Part shown: positions 10,737-24,920 of the stretch, in pieces
Numbering within the stretch: position 1 is the stretch's first letter
How the letters are laid out: the number at the start of each line of letters is the position of its first letter
Assembly: GCA_037127315.1 (NCBI GenBank)
Contig: JBBBDQ010001271.1
Span: 372,001-436,000, forward strand
DNA length: 64,000 bases
Source of the DNA: Ascarosepion bandense
Lineage: Eukaryota > Mollusca > Cephalopoda > Sepiida > Sepiidae
Reading direction: 5' to 3'
Translations under genes and position numbers: made by a program
Notes under the pieces: generated by a model
The model's database searches: none
Seen by the model: the letters and a program-made list of their open reading frames with translations, nothing else
What the model was told of the DNA's origin: nothing

Positions 10737-13622
10737 TAAATATTACAGGCAAACCCGAAAAAACGGAGATAAAAGTACAAAAGCTTTCATCTAATTTATA
10801 TAAATTATTAATATAAAATATTTTAAAAATATAAATAGAGCTTAGTATTATCCAGAGAAGTATAAAATATTGCGAGGAAAACTCAACACATAATTATAAA
10901 GTTATAAATCCAGAATTAATTTCGGCCGTGTAAAAAAATTACAGGTGTCTCATTCACGCCATTGAAACCTAAACAAATGTTAATTTCACTCATAATATTC
11001 TAAAAACCAGAATTTTAGTGTATTCTGTGTGTAATTAACCATTATTTATTTTTCAACGGTCTGAATGAGGCACCGTAATTTTTTTTTACCCAGTCAAAAT
11101 ATATTCTGAACTTAAGATCGTTTAATTATGTGTCGAGTTTTCCTTTCAATCTTATATATATATATATATCCTTGAAGAGAGTGGACGTCATTTCAACCTA
11201 AACCCGAGAAACCTTTCAGCCAACACTTGTCAAGGGTTACGTTGGCAAAATTTAAATGGGTATAGAAGAGGACACAACGAAAAGGGAATATTTGCAATAC
11301 TGGGAGAAGATGGAATTCGATTAAAAATAAATTTATTGAAAAAAATTTATTAAAAAGTGAGGGGGGTGTAAACATGTAAATCCCACAAGAGTGAAATAAA
11401 AAAGAAAAATGCTACACTCACATACTCGCCAGTAGTTGCAAAGAGCGTAAGAACTGCTCTTTCTGCCTGCATAGGCTCGGCTGTTGAATTTTTAGGCAAA
11501 TGGCCTCCAACACACGTAGATGGTATGCCGAACGAGCACTATGCAGGACAGAAAACCAATTGTTCTCATAAGAGGAGGCACAAACCTGACTATCCAACAG
11601 GTGCTGACCGATTGCTGAATCCAACCCAGCTTGAGTCGTCCTTATATTGCTATGGGAATTGCCTAAACGTAAATTCGCGGGGACATGCTGCGCAACCCGT
11701 GTCTCCAACCTCAGATTGGTTCGTCCTATATATGCTGCATCGCAACAGCACTTAAATTTATACACAACGGAACTTTTACGAAAATAGGACAACCGATCCT
11801 TAACGAAAGATGGAAACACAGGCCTTGTTTTATAAACAACACGCAACTGTACTGAAAAATAGCCCGACGAAATACTAGCCGAAACTTTGTCAGTAACAGC
11901 AAGACATTGTCTACCAAGCCAAGGTAATTTGAGATACAAAGGACAGCGACTTGGCCCTTCAACTTTTGGTTCTTTAAACCGTTTAATCTTACGGGCAATA
12001 ACCCGTTTCACCAAATTAATGGGGTACCCGTTCCCCTCAAAGATATCATGCAAGCGTGTTAATTCGCTGGCCAAGCATTCAGGAGAACAAATATTAAGGG
12101 CACGGTGAACCAAAGTTTCTATTAGGCCAATTTTGCGGGACTTAGGGACAAAAGAATTCCAATTCGTATATAGACCGGTGAAAGTCGGTTTACGAAACAC
12201 AGAAGTTACGAAAGCCTCATCCCGTCGCTGAACATAGACATCTAAAAATGGAAGACCCCCGTCCTTCTCCATCTCCATAGTGAACTGAAGAGATGGATGT
12301 AGGGAGTTTAGCTGAACTAAAAACTGTTCAGCCTCAGATGTGTTGCTAAATAATGAGAAGGTATCGTCAACGTAACGTCGATAAATAAGTGGTTCATTAA
12401 CCTTCTCAAATAGCACATGCTCATAATATCCTACAAAGATATTAGAAAGAAAAGGACCCAAAGGACTCCCCATAGCGACACCGTCCGTCTGCGCATACAT
12501 TGTCCCGTTGAAACTGAACTCGACTGCCTCAGTAGCCAACCGCATACACTCTAAGAAAATTTCCTCAGGTATAATCGCAGGGCCAAAATTGCCACGATAC
12601 AACATGTCAGCACAAATGTTTATACTGTCCGTTAACGGGACGTTAGTGTATAAGCTGACAATGTCAAAAGAAACCATACACGTATCCCTTGAGGAAAACT
12701 CTAAATTTCTAATGAATTTAGAAAAACTAAAGGAGTCGGGGACATTATACGCAGACAGAGCATCAGAAAGAGGTTGGATAATCTCTGCCAACCACTTGGC
12801 CAGCTCATGTTGTATTGACCCAACCATGGAAAGTATAGGTCTAAGAGGAACTCCTTCCTTATGTACTTTAGGAAGGCCATACATTCTGGGTCGCTGAGAG
12901 CCAACGGGCCCAATCCTATTGTAGATGTCCTTTGAAATTAAATTTTGTTTATATAAAGACAGAAGCCAACGTTGAATTTTGGTCTCTGTCTTACTGGTGC
13001 TGTCAAATGTTTCAGCAGGACCGATAACAGTAAACTTGGAACGGTCATTCAAAATATCATACATTTTAGAATGATAATCATCCAGATTTAATATAACAAC
13101 ACCAGCACCATTATCTGGCTTGGTAATATAAATGTCACCACGAGAACGTAAAGACCCAATTGTACGGTAATGCACACTACGCCAGTCAAGAGAATCTTTC
13201 TCACAACTAAGCGAAGTGTACGCAATAGCAGACTCAAGCAACCTGGCCTTTACCTCAGAACACTTTTCGGAAGATATTGGAACATGATGAGAAAGTTGCG
13301 AGTATAATAACTATAAATATAATAATATATATATATATTTACACAGATATGTCTCGCTGTATCACAGCTTATCAGACATCCGATTGCTTTTATTCACAAT
13401 TGAAACCCGACAGAATTCACATCAGCCAAAGATTCTACCTCTGAGCTATGGTAGAGGAAGGCGGACTTTAGCGTATTATATACAATCTATACACACGCCA
13501 GTAGCCGAGAATGTTCAAATTCATCACTGAATGAACGATATACGATTTGATTAAATTAAGTAAATATTAAGAACTTATTGAGAAGAAAAATGCTCAAACA
13601 GCGCGCGAGCCGACATTACATC

Positions 13623-13672
<50 letters not shown>

Positions 13673-14070
13673 CCTCACACACAAACATTTATAATTAATT
13701 TAAAATGTAATGTTTTGAATTTTCCATACGTTACATTTTGTAAATCTGATAGTCACTGGTCAGACAGAGGGAAAGAGACACAGAGGAAAGTATGGGATAA
13801 TATATTTGAAGGCCATGAGCAGGTGGATAGCAAATCGGCATTTGTATGGGGTAGCAGGAGAAAGCGTGCTATGAGCTACCATGGATAGGGAGAAGTAAAA
13901 GGCCAGGATCTCCTACGTCTTAAAGGGACATGGCAAATATAAGAAGTAAAAGAATATTGAATCGCAACATTTATCTCAACAAATTTCATCAATAATTTTA
14001 AATAAAAAACCCACAACATTTTCATAAAGAAGAATGTGTGGGCCGCAACAAGTCGCATGTAAATCTGCTC

Positions 14071-14113
<43 letters not shown>

Positions 14114-15209
14114 AAAGGTTATTACAATGTTTTTAAGTTCATGGTATCACTAGACAAACATTTTTCATGTTTCGAAGCCAGCCCATTATGTTTTTGGATT
14201 CTTCCTCAGGTGATTTTTTAGAAATGAGAATTGAATCTAGTTGAAAAGCCGGTTTATTTGTGTTGGATTTGTTATTTTTGGGTGTTAGAGGGGTTGGTCT
14301 GTATTTTGAGTTCTGTTGACCTTTTTAAGGTCTTAGGGTTAAGTGTTTGTTTTTGGCAGAGTTCAGGATAGGTTAATCTATTAATCTTGAGAGGGTTGAT
14401 GCTGTTGGAGGCTAGCGTGTTGTTATTTGGTTTATAGGTTGGTAGGTGTTATTTTGTTTTGGGGTGGTTTTCTCCTTAATTTAATGTATGCTATTTTGTA
14501 TTGGGGTGTGTGCTTTTTTTGTTTTGTTATTTTTTTGTTTTTTATAAAATATATTTTTCTACAAAATATATCTTCCATAAAAAATATTTTATAATATTCC
14601 ATGATATTTAAACTATTTATAATATTATAAAATATAATATTTTATAATATTTAAGAAATACATTTCTTTTATAAAATTTATCCTTTATACAAGATATTTT
14701 ATAAATATAAAATATATTTTTTGTTTATTTATCTACTATTCTGTTGCAACTGCATTATTATTTAGTTTTTATTTATTTTTATTTTTTTTTTGTTAGTATT
14801 GTGTAGGGTTTGTTTTCTTTTGGGGGTTTTCTGGTTGTTTTTATTTTTTTGTTTACTTAAATTTTAGCGAGAAATATTTGCGTTGTTTGCATATTACTGC
14901 TAATTCGTCTCTACTGTTTAATAAATCGTTGCTGTTTGGGTACTAGAGAATGTGTAGTTTTTCAAATCCAGAATTAATTTCGGCCGTGTAAAAAAAATTA
15001 CACGTGTCTCATTCACGCCATTGAAACCTAAACAAATGTTAATTTCACTCAGAATATTCTAAAAACCAGAATTTTAGTGTATTCTGTGTGTAATTAACCA
15101 TTATTTATTTTTCAACGGTCTGAATGAGGCACCGTAATTTTTTTTTACCCAGTCGAAATAAATTCTGAATTTAAGATCGTTTAATTATGTGTCGAGTTTT
15201 CCTTTCAAT

Positions 15210-15265
<56 letters not shown>

Positions 15266-15544
15266 CACAGATATGTCTCGCTGTATCACAGCTTATCAGA
15301 CATCCGATTGCTTTTATTCACAATTGAAACCCGACAGAATTCACATCAGTCAAAGATTCTACCTCTGAGCTATGGTAGAGGAAGGCGGACTTTAGCGTGT
15401 TATATACAATCTATACACACGCCAGTAGCCGAGAATGTTGAAATTCATCACTGAATGAACGATATACGATTTGATTAAATTAAGTAAATATTAAGAAATT
15501 ATTGAGAAGAAAAATGCTCAAACAGCGCGCGAGCCGACATTACA

Positions 15545-15615
<71 letters not shown>

Positions 15616-18600
15616 ACCTCACACACAAACATTTATAATTAATTTAAAATGTAATGTTTTGAATTTTTCCATACCTTACATTTTGTAAATCTGATAGTCA
15701 CTGGTCAGATAGAGGGAAATAGACACAGATGAAAGTATGGGATAATATATTTGAAGGCCATGAGCAGTTGGATAGCAAATCGGCATTTGTATGGGGTAGC
15801 ATGAGAAAGCGTGCTATGAGCTACCATGGATAGGGAGAAGTAAAAGGCCAGGATCTCCTACGTCTTAAAGGGACATGGCAAATATAAGAAGTAAAAGAAT
15901 ATTGAATCGCAACATGTATCTCAACAAATTTCATCAATAATTTTAAATAAAACCCCACAACATTTTCATAAAGAAGAATGTGTGGGCCGCAACAAGTCGC
16001 ATGTAAATCTGCTCGTTTATATATATATATAGATATATATATATATATTGTAAAGGTTATTACAATGTTTTTAAGTTCATGGTATCACTAGACAAACATT
16101 TTTCATGTTTCGAAGCCAGCCCATTATGTTTTTGGATTCTTCCTCAGGTGATTTTTTAGAAATGAGAATTGAATCTAGTTGAAAAGCCGGTTTATTTGTG
16201 TTGGATTTGTTATTTTTGGGTGTTAGAGGGGTTGGTCTGTATTTTGAGTTCTGTTGACCTTTTTAAGGTCTTAGGGTTAAGTGTTTGTTTTTGGCAGAGT
16301 TTAGGATAGGTTAATCTATTAATCTTGAGAGGGTTGATGCTGTTGGAGGCTAGCGTGTTGTTATTTGGTTTATAGGTTGGTAGGTGTTATTTTGTTTTGG
16401 GGTGGTTTTCTCCTTAATTTAATGTATGCTATTTTGTATTGGGGTGTGTGCTTTTTTTGTTTTGTTATTTTTTTGTTTTTTATAAAATATATTTTTTTAA
16501 AAAATATATCTTCCATAAAAAATATTTTATAATATTCCATGATATTTAAACTATTTATAATATTATAAAATATAATATTTTATAATATTTAAGAAATATA
16601 TTTCTTTTATAAAATTTATCCTTTATACAAGATATTTTATAAATATAAAATATATTTTTTGTTTATTTATCTACTATTCTGTTGCAACTGCATTATTATT
16701 TCATTTTTATTTATTTTTATTTTTTTATTTTTTTTTTTGTTGGTATTGTATAGGGTTTGTTTTCTTTTGGGGGTTTTCTGGTTGTTTTTATTTTTTTGTT
16801 TACTTAAATTTTAGCGAGAAATATTTGCGATGTTTGCATATTACTGCTAATTCGTCTCTACTGTTTAATAAATCGTTGCTGTTTGGGTACTAGAGAATGT
16901 GTAGTTTTTCACTTAAACATAAAAGGCAGATGTCATTAAGTGATTTGCAAGTTCTAGTTTATTCTAGGATTTTCCATTTTACTTTGGGTTTCTGTTTTGA
17001 ATCCTTTAGATTCCAAAAGTATGTGAAAAGGGATGTTTGGTTTCGGTATATATATATATGAATTTAATTTACATTGCTACACGGAAATTTCTGTTTTCAG
17101 ATTTACCTCGTCATCAGGCAACTTTGACTCATTGCTGTGAGCTTAATTTACATTTGAATGTAGAAAAATTTTGCTTGTTATTTAAAGTGTTAAAATGGAG
17201 AAGACAGAAAAAATAGATTTTATCTGTGTGCTTAATTTAACTAATCGGTTATATGTTTGAGGATTACTTTTTTTTTCAAGCTTAACTGGAACGTATTAAT
17301 CACTTCAGCCACAGTCTGGGGTACTTCTTTCTGGTGCCATGTACGCTTTATCAATACACGATTATTCTTAGTCTTATATGTATCCCAGCCATTTTAATAA
17401 CAAAATAGAAAGAAACCATTTTTTAATATTGATCTGATTTAAAGGGGCTTTTGGTATGATTAGACTCTTATTTATTCTATTTATTTCGGTTTAGAGTGGA
17501 TTAATTTTTTCAATTTTTTACATACTGGTAACTGTCATAAATTTTGACATCTATTTATTTAATATTATATCATAATACAAAACAAAGTACCGAATATATG
17601 TAAGTTAATGAAAATACATTCATAAATTTTTTTAACCATATTCTAAGGTGAACATTTTGCAATGTTTACATATGACATTCATATCATTACATTTATTTAA
17701 TAGATTTTTATTTTTAAGAAATTTAATAATATATAATTTTTTTTATACAGACGCAAGAGGCCTGGATCATTTAAAAAGATATATATTCTAGTTTTTTTTA
17801 ATTTTCCATTTTATTGTAGAAGTTTATTGGTTTCTTTTAGATACCAAAATGTTTAATAGGGCTGCTCTATTTCAGTAATTATTATTATTAAATGAAGAAG
17901 TGTAGAGATAAAACTTTTTTTCAGTGAATTCTTTGTACAACAAATATAAATCTGGATGTTAATACGGATTTCAGCAGAAGAAATAGTACATTGATAAACA
18001 ATATATTCTGTAAGACACCTGTTTTCCAAAGGTCACTCAATGGAGTTTCTACAATTACAATTATTATTTTCTAAATTATTATTTTCAGTTTCTGAATGAT
18101 TCTTATTTTCATTAGGTTTATATTTTGATTTTAAATATTTTTATATGTTTTATACTTTTTTTCCAGATTATCCGTACAAGTGTAACACCATTTTAGAATA
18201 TTTTCATTGAAACTCTTAATTAATGGATTATTAATCGAACAAATGTTTCTCTATCAAAGCGAGCAAGTTTTTGCCTAATTTACTGCTAACCATTTGACTG
18301 AAATGGAGTGCATACCAAATAATATTTCCATTTCTATTTTCTTCCGCAGTAGATATTCTCCTTTACATATTTAATATTGAGATTTTATACCCACTATTTT
18401 TAAAGCAGTATTATAAAAATTATGACAGTTATTAAATATTTTAAACATTTGTATTCTGTTTTATATGGTTCCTATGTATTGTTTTTTAAATCGAAAGTCA
18501 CATCGAGGAAATCTACATTTTATATCTGTATTTATAGAAACATTTAAATTGAGATTTTTAAATTCTGTATATAAAAATTTTCAAATTTTGTCAATTTTAA

Positions 18601-19211
18601 AAATTCTAAAATTCCTTACCACCATAAGACTGTCATCCCTGTATAATCCAATATCTTCTGTATTTATATCATTATGGGTGGTAAGCTTATATAGCACAAA
18701 TAAACCAAATAGATTTAAAGACTCGGCAGGGTCTAAATATCCCATTGTTATATCAAAGTTTTCCTTAGAATTAAGTTTTGTCCACTGTTCTTTATTATGA
18801 ATGAGTACAGATTTTTTTGCCTTCATTCTGATGTTACATTCCTTCTCCGATAGAATCAAAAACACAGTGGCAAATGCTAATGCAGTAATATATAGTTCCC
18901 TTGATTTCGATGATAATATTCCTCAATATAGAATTGGATTAAAGAACACCTACTTTTCTTTTTTATATTAAAAGACCTATTTGTTACATTGGTGGTGTCG
19001 ATCCATAATTTTAATCCAAGGTACTCTATAATTTACTTATTTATTCATTCAAACATATTTTTAATTGTTTTTCAAATCTGAGATCTTGTAGGATTTATTA
19101 TCCTTGTAGTAGGATTTATATCAATGTTTTGCTTACGGTCTTTCATCGTTTATTATCAGTCTGCCCGTGATGTTTTATATTAGAAGCATTATTTAAATTA
19201 AAGTGTCTATG

Positions 19212-19268
<57 letters not shown>

Positions 19269-19591
19269 CATTTCAAAATTCAAATTCTCTTATATCGGAT
19301 GATCATTTCGACGGATAAACTGAATTATCCATTTACTTAGAGAAACAAAAACATTAAGGGAAATTAATTTATTTGTTTTTGTGTATATAAAAGCGGAAGT
19401 AAGTAACGGAAGTAAGTAATGGTAGAGATAAAGAAAGAAAGAAACAGATCTTTGCTACTGGGGCATGTTATATCCGGACCGTGGAAGACACTAACGAAAA
19501 GAGATACAATAAAATATATTAAAAATAAAGAAGAAGCAGGTCAAACAAAATTTTGTTTTTTGAGACCACTGTTAAAGGCCCACGAATACTA

Positions 19592-19650
<59 letters not shown>

Positions 19651-20722
19651 TATTGTCATCCGCAGACAGATCTGTTTTTCGCTGTATCACAGCTCATCAG
19701 TACGGCTAGACTCTGATTGCTTTTTAACCCAGGATTGAAACCCAACCGAATTGGCGTCAGTCGGCGATTCTACTACTGGGCTATGGGTGTTCGGTGGAAG
19801 AAGGCAGACCTTTTAGCACGTATATTATCATTATACGCGCCCAATAGCCAGAGTGCTCTAATTCATTTTACTGAATGAGCGATGATATATATATATATAT
19901 ATTATTATTATTATTACGTGTTAAGTGTAACAAAAGGAAAAAAAACAATGATGATCGAAACACAGAGATAAATCACAAACAAATATTTAATTTACAAAAC
20001 ACACCAAATAAAATATTTACAAATATACAATTTTTGTTGCATTCAAAACAAGAAACATAGAGTTTACTATTGGCAAGTGTTACGAGGAGAGAAGGGGAAA
20101 GCAAAGTCAGTATATTTACCAAGTTAAGTTAGCAAGGAAGTTAAGTGCTATACTTTTTGGAAATCCTCAAATGAGTATATAAAGAATAATTTTGAGTATG
20201 GTCAATGAAAGAGTCAAAAATATGTATTTACCCATATAGATCCATGAGGTTCTCTTTCAGGTTTTAGTTGCTCGGATATTTTTATGGGTTTCTTTCGGCG
20301 GAATATAAATCATTGAATCAAAACTGGATTTGATATTTGTCAGCAAATCCTTTTAATAACTCTTTCAAATTTTAGTCGGTACAACTTTTTATGAGATTCT
20401 TTCGGCTGGATATAAATCCTTGATACATAATCGGAGTTGATAACATCAACAAACCCTGGTAGCAACTGACTATTCTCTGCCCGAAACCTATTTTTATAGG
20501 GGCTAACACCTAATTCGCATATTTCTAGAACTTTTAGAACTCTCTAGATTTTACTGGAACATTCTGGCATTTTCTATACTTTCTATTTCTAATTTCCTCA
20601 TTTTTTTCGACTACTTCCTGAATTAATAATTTTTTGTAATAACAAGTAGGACTCAATAGATTCCCTTACTACAACTTTTTAGACATTTTTAATGTCATTT
20701 TTATATATAAATGCACTCTCGT

Positions 20723-20777
<55 letters not shown>

Positions 20778-21771
20778 GTCGCATCAAGCAGAGAAATAAG
20801 CCCACCAACCCGCAAGTGTTTACTGTTTTAAATTAAATTAAATAGTTATATTTGAGTTTATTCAAAATAATTTAAATTCACATTGCGACATGGAAATTTC
20901 TATTTCGAGATTTAAAGATATTTCATCGTCATGTTCAATACATTTGATGAAAATGATTTACATTTAAAAATAGAAAACAAAACATTTGGATAATTATTTA
21001 TTGATTTTCTTCTAAGCTTTCGGCTCACATGAGCCATCTTCAGAGAGTTAGTTTAAACTGAAATATTATAAAATCCACCATCACCGACGATTTTAATTTG
21101 TGCTGACATAAATCTCCGCTTGGCAACGGCAATAGTTACCAAAAATAATAAACGCAGTTCTTAAGTTTGCGATGCGGTTTTATGACGTCACATCGCGGGA
21201 TAGCGCGAAATGACAACAAAACCATGTAGTCAAATGCAATGTAATATGTTATTTTCTGTTTTAAAGTTGATTTTATTGAGTGTTGGTTGTTTTGATTTGA
21301 TGTACATGGCCTCCAATATCTGCAGGTTCCTCTTACTGTGTGTATGAGTAAGGATCACCGTATTGTTGACCAAAATCTGTCTGATATTCCCTACATATTT
21401 ATGTTTTTCAGAGAAATGTTGTTTAATAGTACTCTGATCAGAAAGATGACATGTAAGTCTACGGGAGAGCGTGGTTGAGATGGCTCATGTGAGCCGAAAG
21501 CTTAGAAGAAAAACAATAAATAATTATCCAAATGTTGGAGAATTTTTGTCTTTATTTTCAACTGAAATTAAAGCAAAAATACGACGTTTAGAACGGCTCA
21601 TGATTAAACATAATAGACATTCATTGTCTTTTATATTTAATAGCATATATATATATATATATATACTTAAAAAGATTTGAAATCTTCAAGGTCATGAAGA
21701 TGCTTTGAATAACCTGTTTTTCTAAAAGCTATTTGCATGTGTATGAAATTCTTAATTGTGCTATAGAAGTA

Positions 21772-21811
<40 letters not shown>

Positions 21812-21867
21812 TACTTCTATAGCACAATTCAGAATTTCATACACATGCACATTGTGCTATAGAAGTA

Positions 21868-21917
<50 letters not shown>

Positions 21918-22533
21918 ATAATAAATATACATTTTCAAATACACGCATGTTCATGTTTTTGGGGTGTTAAAAAAACAGTTCTCAATTCAATATAACAGAG
22001 CTATAAAGTAAATATTAATACATATACATTCTATCATACGTCTATGCCACGACACGGAGTTGCATGTTCCGGGATTTAAATCAGTTCTGGATTTTAAATT
22101 TTATTTATATATTTACAGACACAGACAGAAAATCTATGCAAGAGTCAACAAACCTACCTAGGTTGCACCCTTCGGCTCTTCAGGGTAAATTGGCGACGAG
22201 ACGAAGGGTGAAACCTAGGTAGGTTTGTTGGCTCTTGCATAGATTTTCTGTCTTTGTTGCTCTACTTTCGTATTGAGCGCTTTAGTTTTAGGGTTTTCGT
22301 CTTGGGTTTTTTTTTCTTTCCTACGAGTATTTTGTTCATGTACTTCGTTTGTTTCTTTTTTTACTTTTTCTCCTTTTCCCTCCGAGTTCGTTCTCGGTGG
22401 GTTATTCAAGACGATCTAAATTATAGTATAACTATTACTAGTATTAGCAGAAGTATTTCTGTTACTAATACTATTGTTATAATTACTATTAATTATATTA
22501 ATATTAATTAATTAATATTAATAATTATTATTG

Positions 22534-22575
<42 letters not shown>

Positions 22576-22596
22576 ATCCAGATGTAATGAGCCAAC

Positions 22597-22650
<54 letters not shown>

Positions 22651-23252
22651 CTACGTCTATAGCAAGATTCTGAGTTTCATGCACATACAAATGACATTTA
22701 GAAAAAACTGGTTACCTTAAAACCTCAACTCTAATTTACTAAACAAACAATGAATTGATGATTACAAGCAAACGTAGAAATAAATATCTTTCCAAATAAC
22801 TTAACCTGGATTAACTTTGATTCTTCTATGCTAACCTTTTAACATCATTTTATGTCTTCTGTTTTCCCCTAAAAGAAAAACACATAATTCTCCTTGACCC
22901 ATAGGCACAAAGCGTATAATATATGCTATTGAAAAATTCTACCTAATAATTAAAATTTTAAACAATTTAACTTTTAAGATTTTATTTTGTAATTCTAAGT
23001 TTTAGTTCAAATCAAATCAAATTATACAAGTAAAAAAAAAAATAAAAAAATATAGCATCCCAATATTGTAATATATAACAACTATGAACAACGCGAGAAC
23101 CGAAAATTCAAATCCCGGAACGGCCATTTCATAAAAAGCACATGATGATTGCAACTCTGTGTAATGATATAGACGTATGATAGCATGTATATCTATCAAT
23201 ATACACTTTACAGCTCTGTTATATTACATTGAGAACTGTTTTATTAACACCC

Positions 23253-23306
<54 letters not shown>

Positions 23307-23713
23307 AAAAAATTATATAAATAAATCTAAATATACAAATATAAGTATAATTAAAATACACATATACACATCTAATAAGCAGTGACAAAAATTTATAATA
23401 TATATGAATATAAATTTTAGCTCTAATATACATTATTCTACGTTGCATTCACTTACATGCAGATATCATTGAGAAGGGTACTAATCCGTCGTTTCCTCCT
23501 CTAGCTATGGATTAAATAGCAAAACAAATTGGGTTCTTTTGCCTTGGTTGGCAACCAGTCTAACGTAGAAAATAATTACAAATTACCGCAGTAAAATCTT
23601 CAGCCCAACCGTTCAAGTTTCTTTCGAGACATGATCGGTCAAGCGTATATCACTCATGGCACTTAACTGACTGATATATTGAGCACTGTTTTCTTGGCAC
23701 TCAGTGTGTGATA

Positions 23714-23787
<74 letters not shown>

Positions 23788-24744
23788 TAAGCACACATGG
23801 ACATATGCAAAAAATCTCTCTGTTAAGACCACTGTATGTGTGTATGCGTGCGTGTGTTTGTATGTATTAAGGTCAGTCATTAATTCACTTAAGTGCCATA
23901 CATGTTTCATACTTTGTCGATCATGCCTCGAAAGAGACATGACTATCTGAGCAGAATATTTTTTGCCATTGCTTTCTGCGGTAGACTGGTTCCCAACCAA
24001 GGCTATAAAACCCAATATTTGTCCTTTAAGACATAGTTAAAGGGAGAAGAAACAGATTCCCAAGAGTATTTTTGGGTAAGTGAATGCAACGAATTCGTCT
24101 GGAATTCGAAATCGGAGCACCGATATCTTGCTGCAAGTCGATATCCACTGCACCACAAATCATATCCGTATTTTGCTGATATCGCTGCACTTGTTGAGAG
24201 TTATCTTTTTATTTTGTCCTCCTGAAAATAAACTTTTGCATCTTTCATTCTTCACTTTGTTTGAATGTCACTCTTGCAATTTTGTTTTGCAGTTCCAAAA
24301 AGTGATTCCCTGAGTATCGTCGGGCCGTACCATGGTAATAATATTTTATCCACTAATTTTCTTTTCAATAATATTTGATTCATTACTTCTGTCCATATTT
24401 TCATACATCTTTCCAGTATTCACTAATGAGTTAAGAAGTTACGATACTTTTTCAATTTCGATGTTATTTGATCATTGCATTTTGCAGCAGATCATTATAA
24501 CCACAGCAGATTATGGACAAGCTTATAAAACTTCCAGATAGAGTATATCTGTAAAATGACAATATGAATTTAAAAAAAAAGAGAGAAATGAAAACAAAAC
24601 AAAAAAAAAAATAAAAATAAAGGAAGCGTATCTTAACTAACGCGTTTCATATTCTTTGGGGTTTTATCAAACCAAATTTCACTTGATGGATTCCCAGAAA
24701 GACGAAACGCGGATTCCATTTTTCGTTATCCATCCATCCATCCA

Positions 24745-24815
<71 letters not shown>

Positions 24816-24867
24816 GTGTGTGTGTGTGGATGGATAACGAAAAATGGCTAATATTAGAATTATCTTT

Positions 24868-24920
<53 letters not shown>

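Larger units (their letters stand above)
13338..14964. repeat. Tandem segmental duplication, unit A
   Basis: This block is nearly identical to 15,262-16,911. The order is hammerhead-like element on the minus strand, (CA)n, unique spacer, (TA)n, Penelope-type terminal sequence, G/T-rich stretch and AT-rich stretch. The full duplicated unit also includes the MITE end: copy 1 runs from 10,909 to 14,964 (minus the Penelope insertion) and copy 2 from 14,964 to 16,911. Confidence 0.93.
15262..16911. repeat. Tandem segmental duplication, unit B
   Basis: Second copy of 13,338-14,964, preceded directly by the MITE end and a (TA)n tract with no Penelope insertion. Small differences include (CA)n and (TA)n length and scattered substitutions. 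Confidence 0.93.
21680..23270. repeat. Large imperfect palindrome
   Basis: The segment at 21,700-21,775 is the reverse complement of 22,648-22,720. The segment at 21,955-22,090 is the reverse complement of about 23,090-23,260 (GTTTTATTAACACCC, CAGAGCT.TAAAGT, ATCATACGTCTAT). The arms total about 300-400 bp. The centre holds the hairpin at 22,122-22,254 and two (TA)n tracts. Confidence 0.75.

Noticed and set aside
11525..12897. Several + strand frames of 73-129 codons
   Set aside because: All lie inside and antisense to the Penelope-like ORF.
14074..14235. Calling the terminal sequence at 14.1 kb a complete hammerhead
   Set aside because: Core words and an ATCAC/GTGAT stem I are present, but two extra bases separate the GTC from stem I and stem II has a large internal loop. 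Kept only as a Penelope-type terminus.
18465..18800. 111-codon + strand frame
   Set aside because: It is antisense to the RT pseudogene with the YRDD box on the minus strand.
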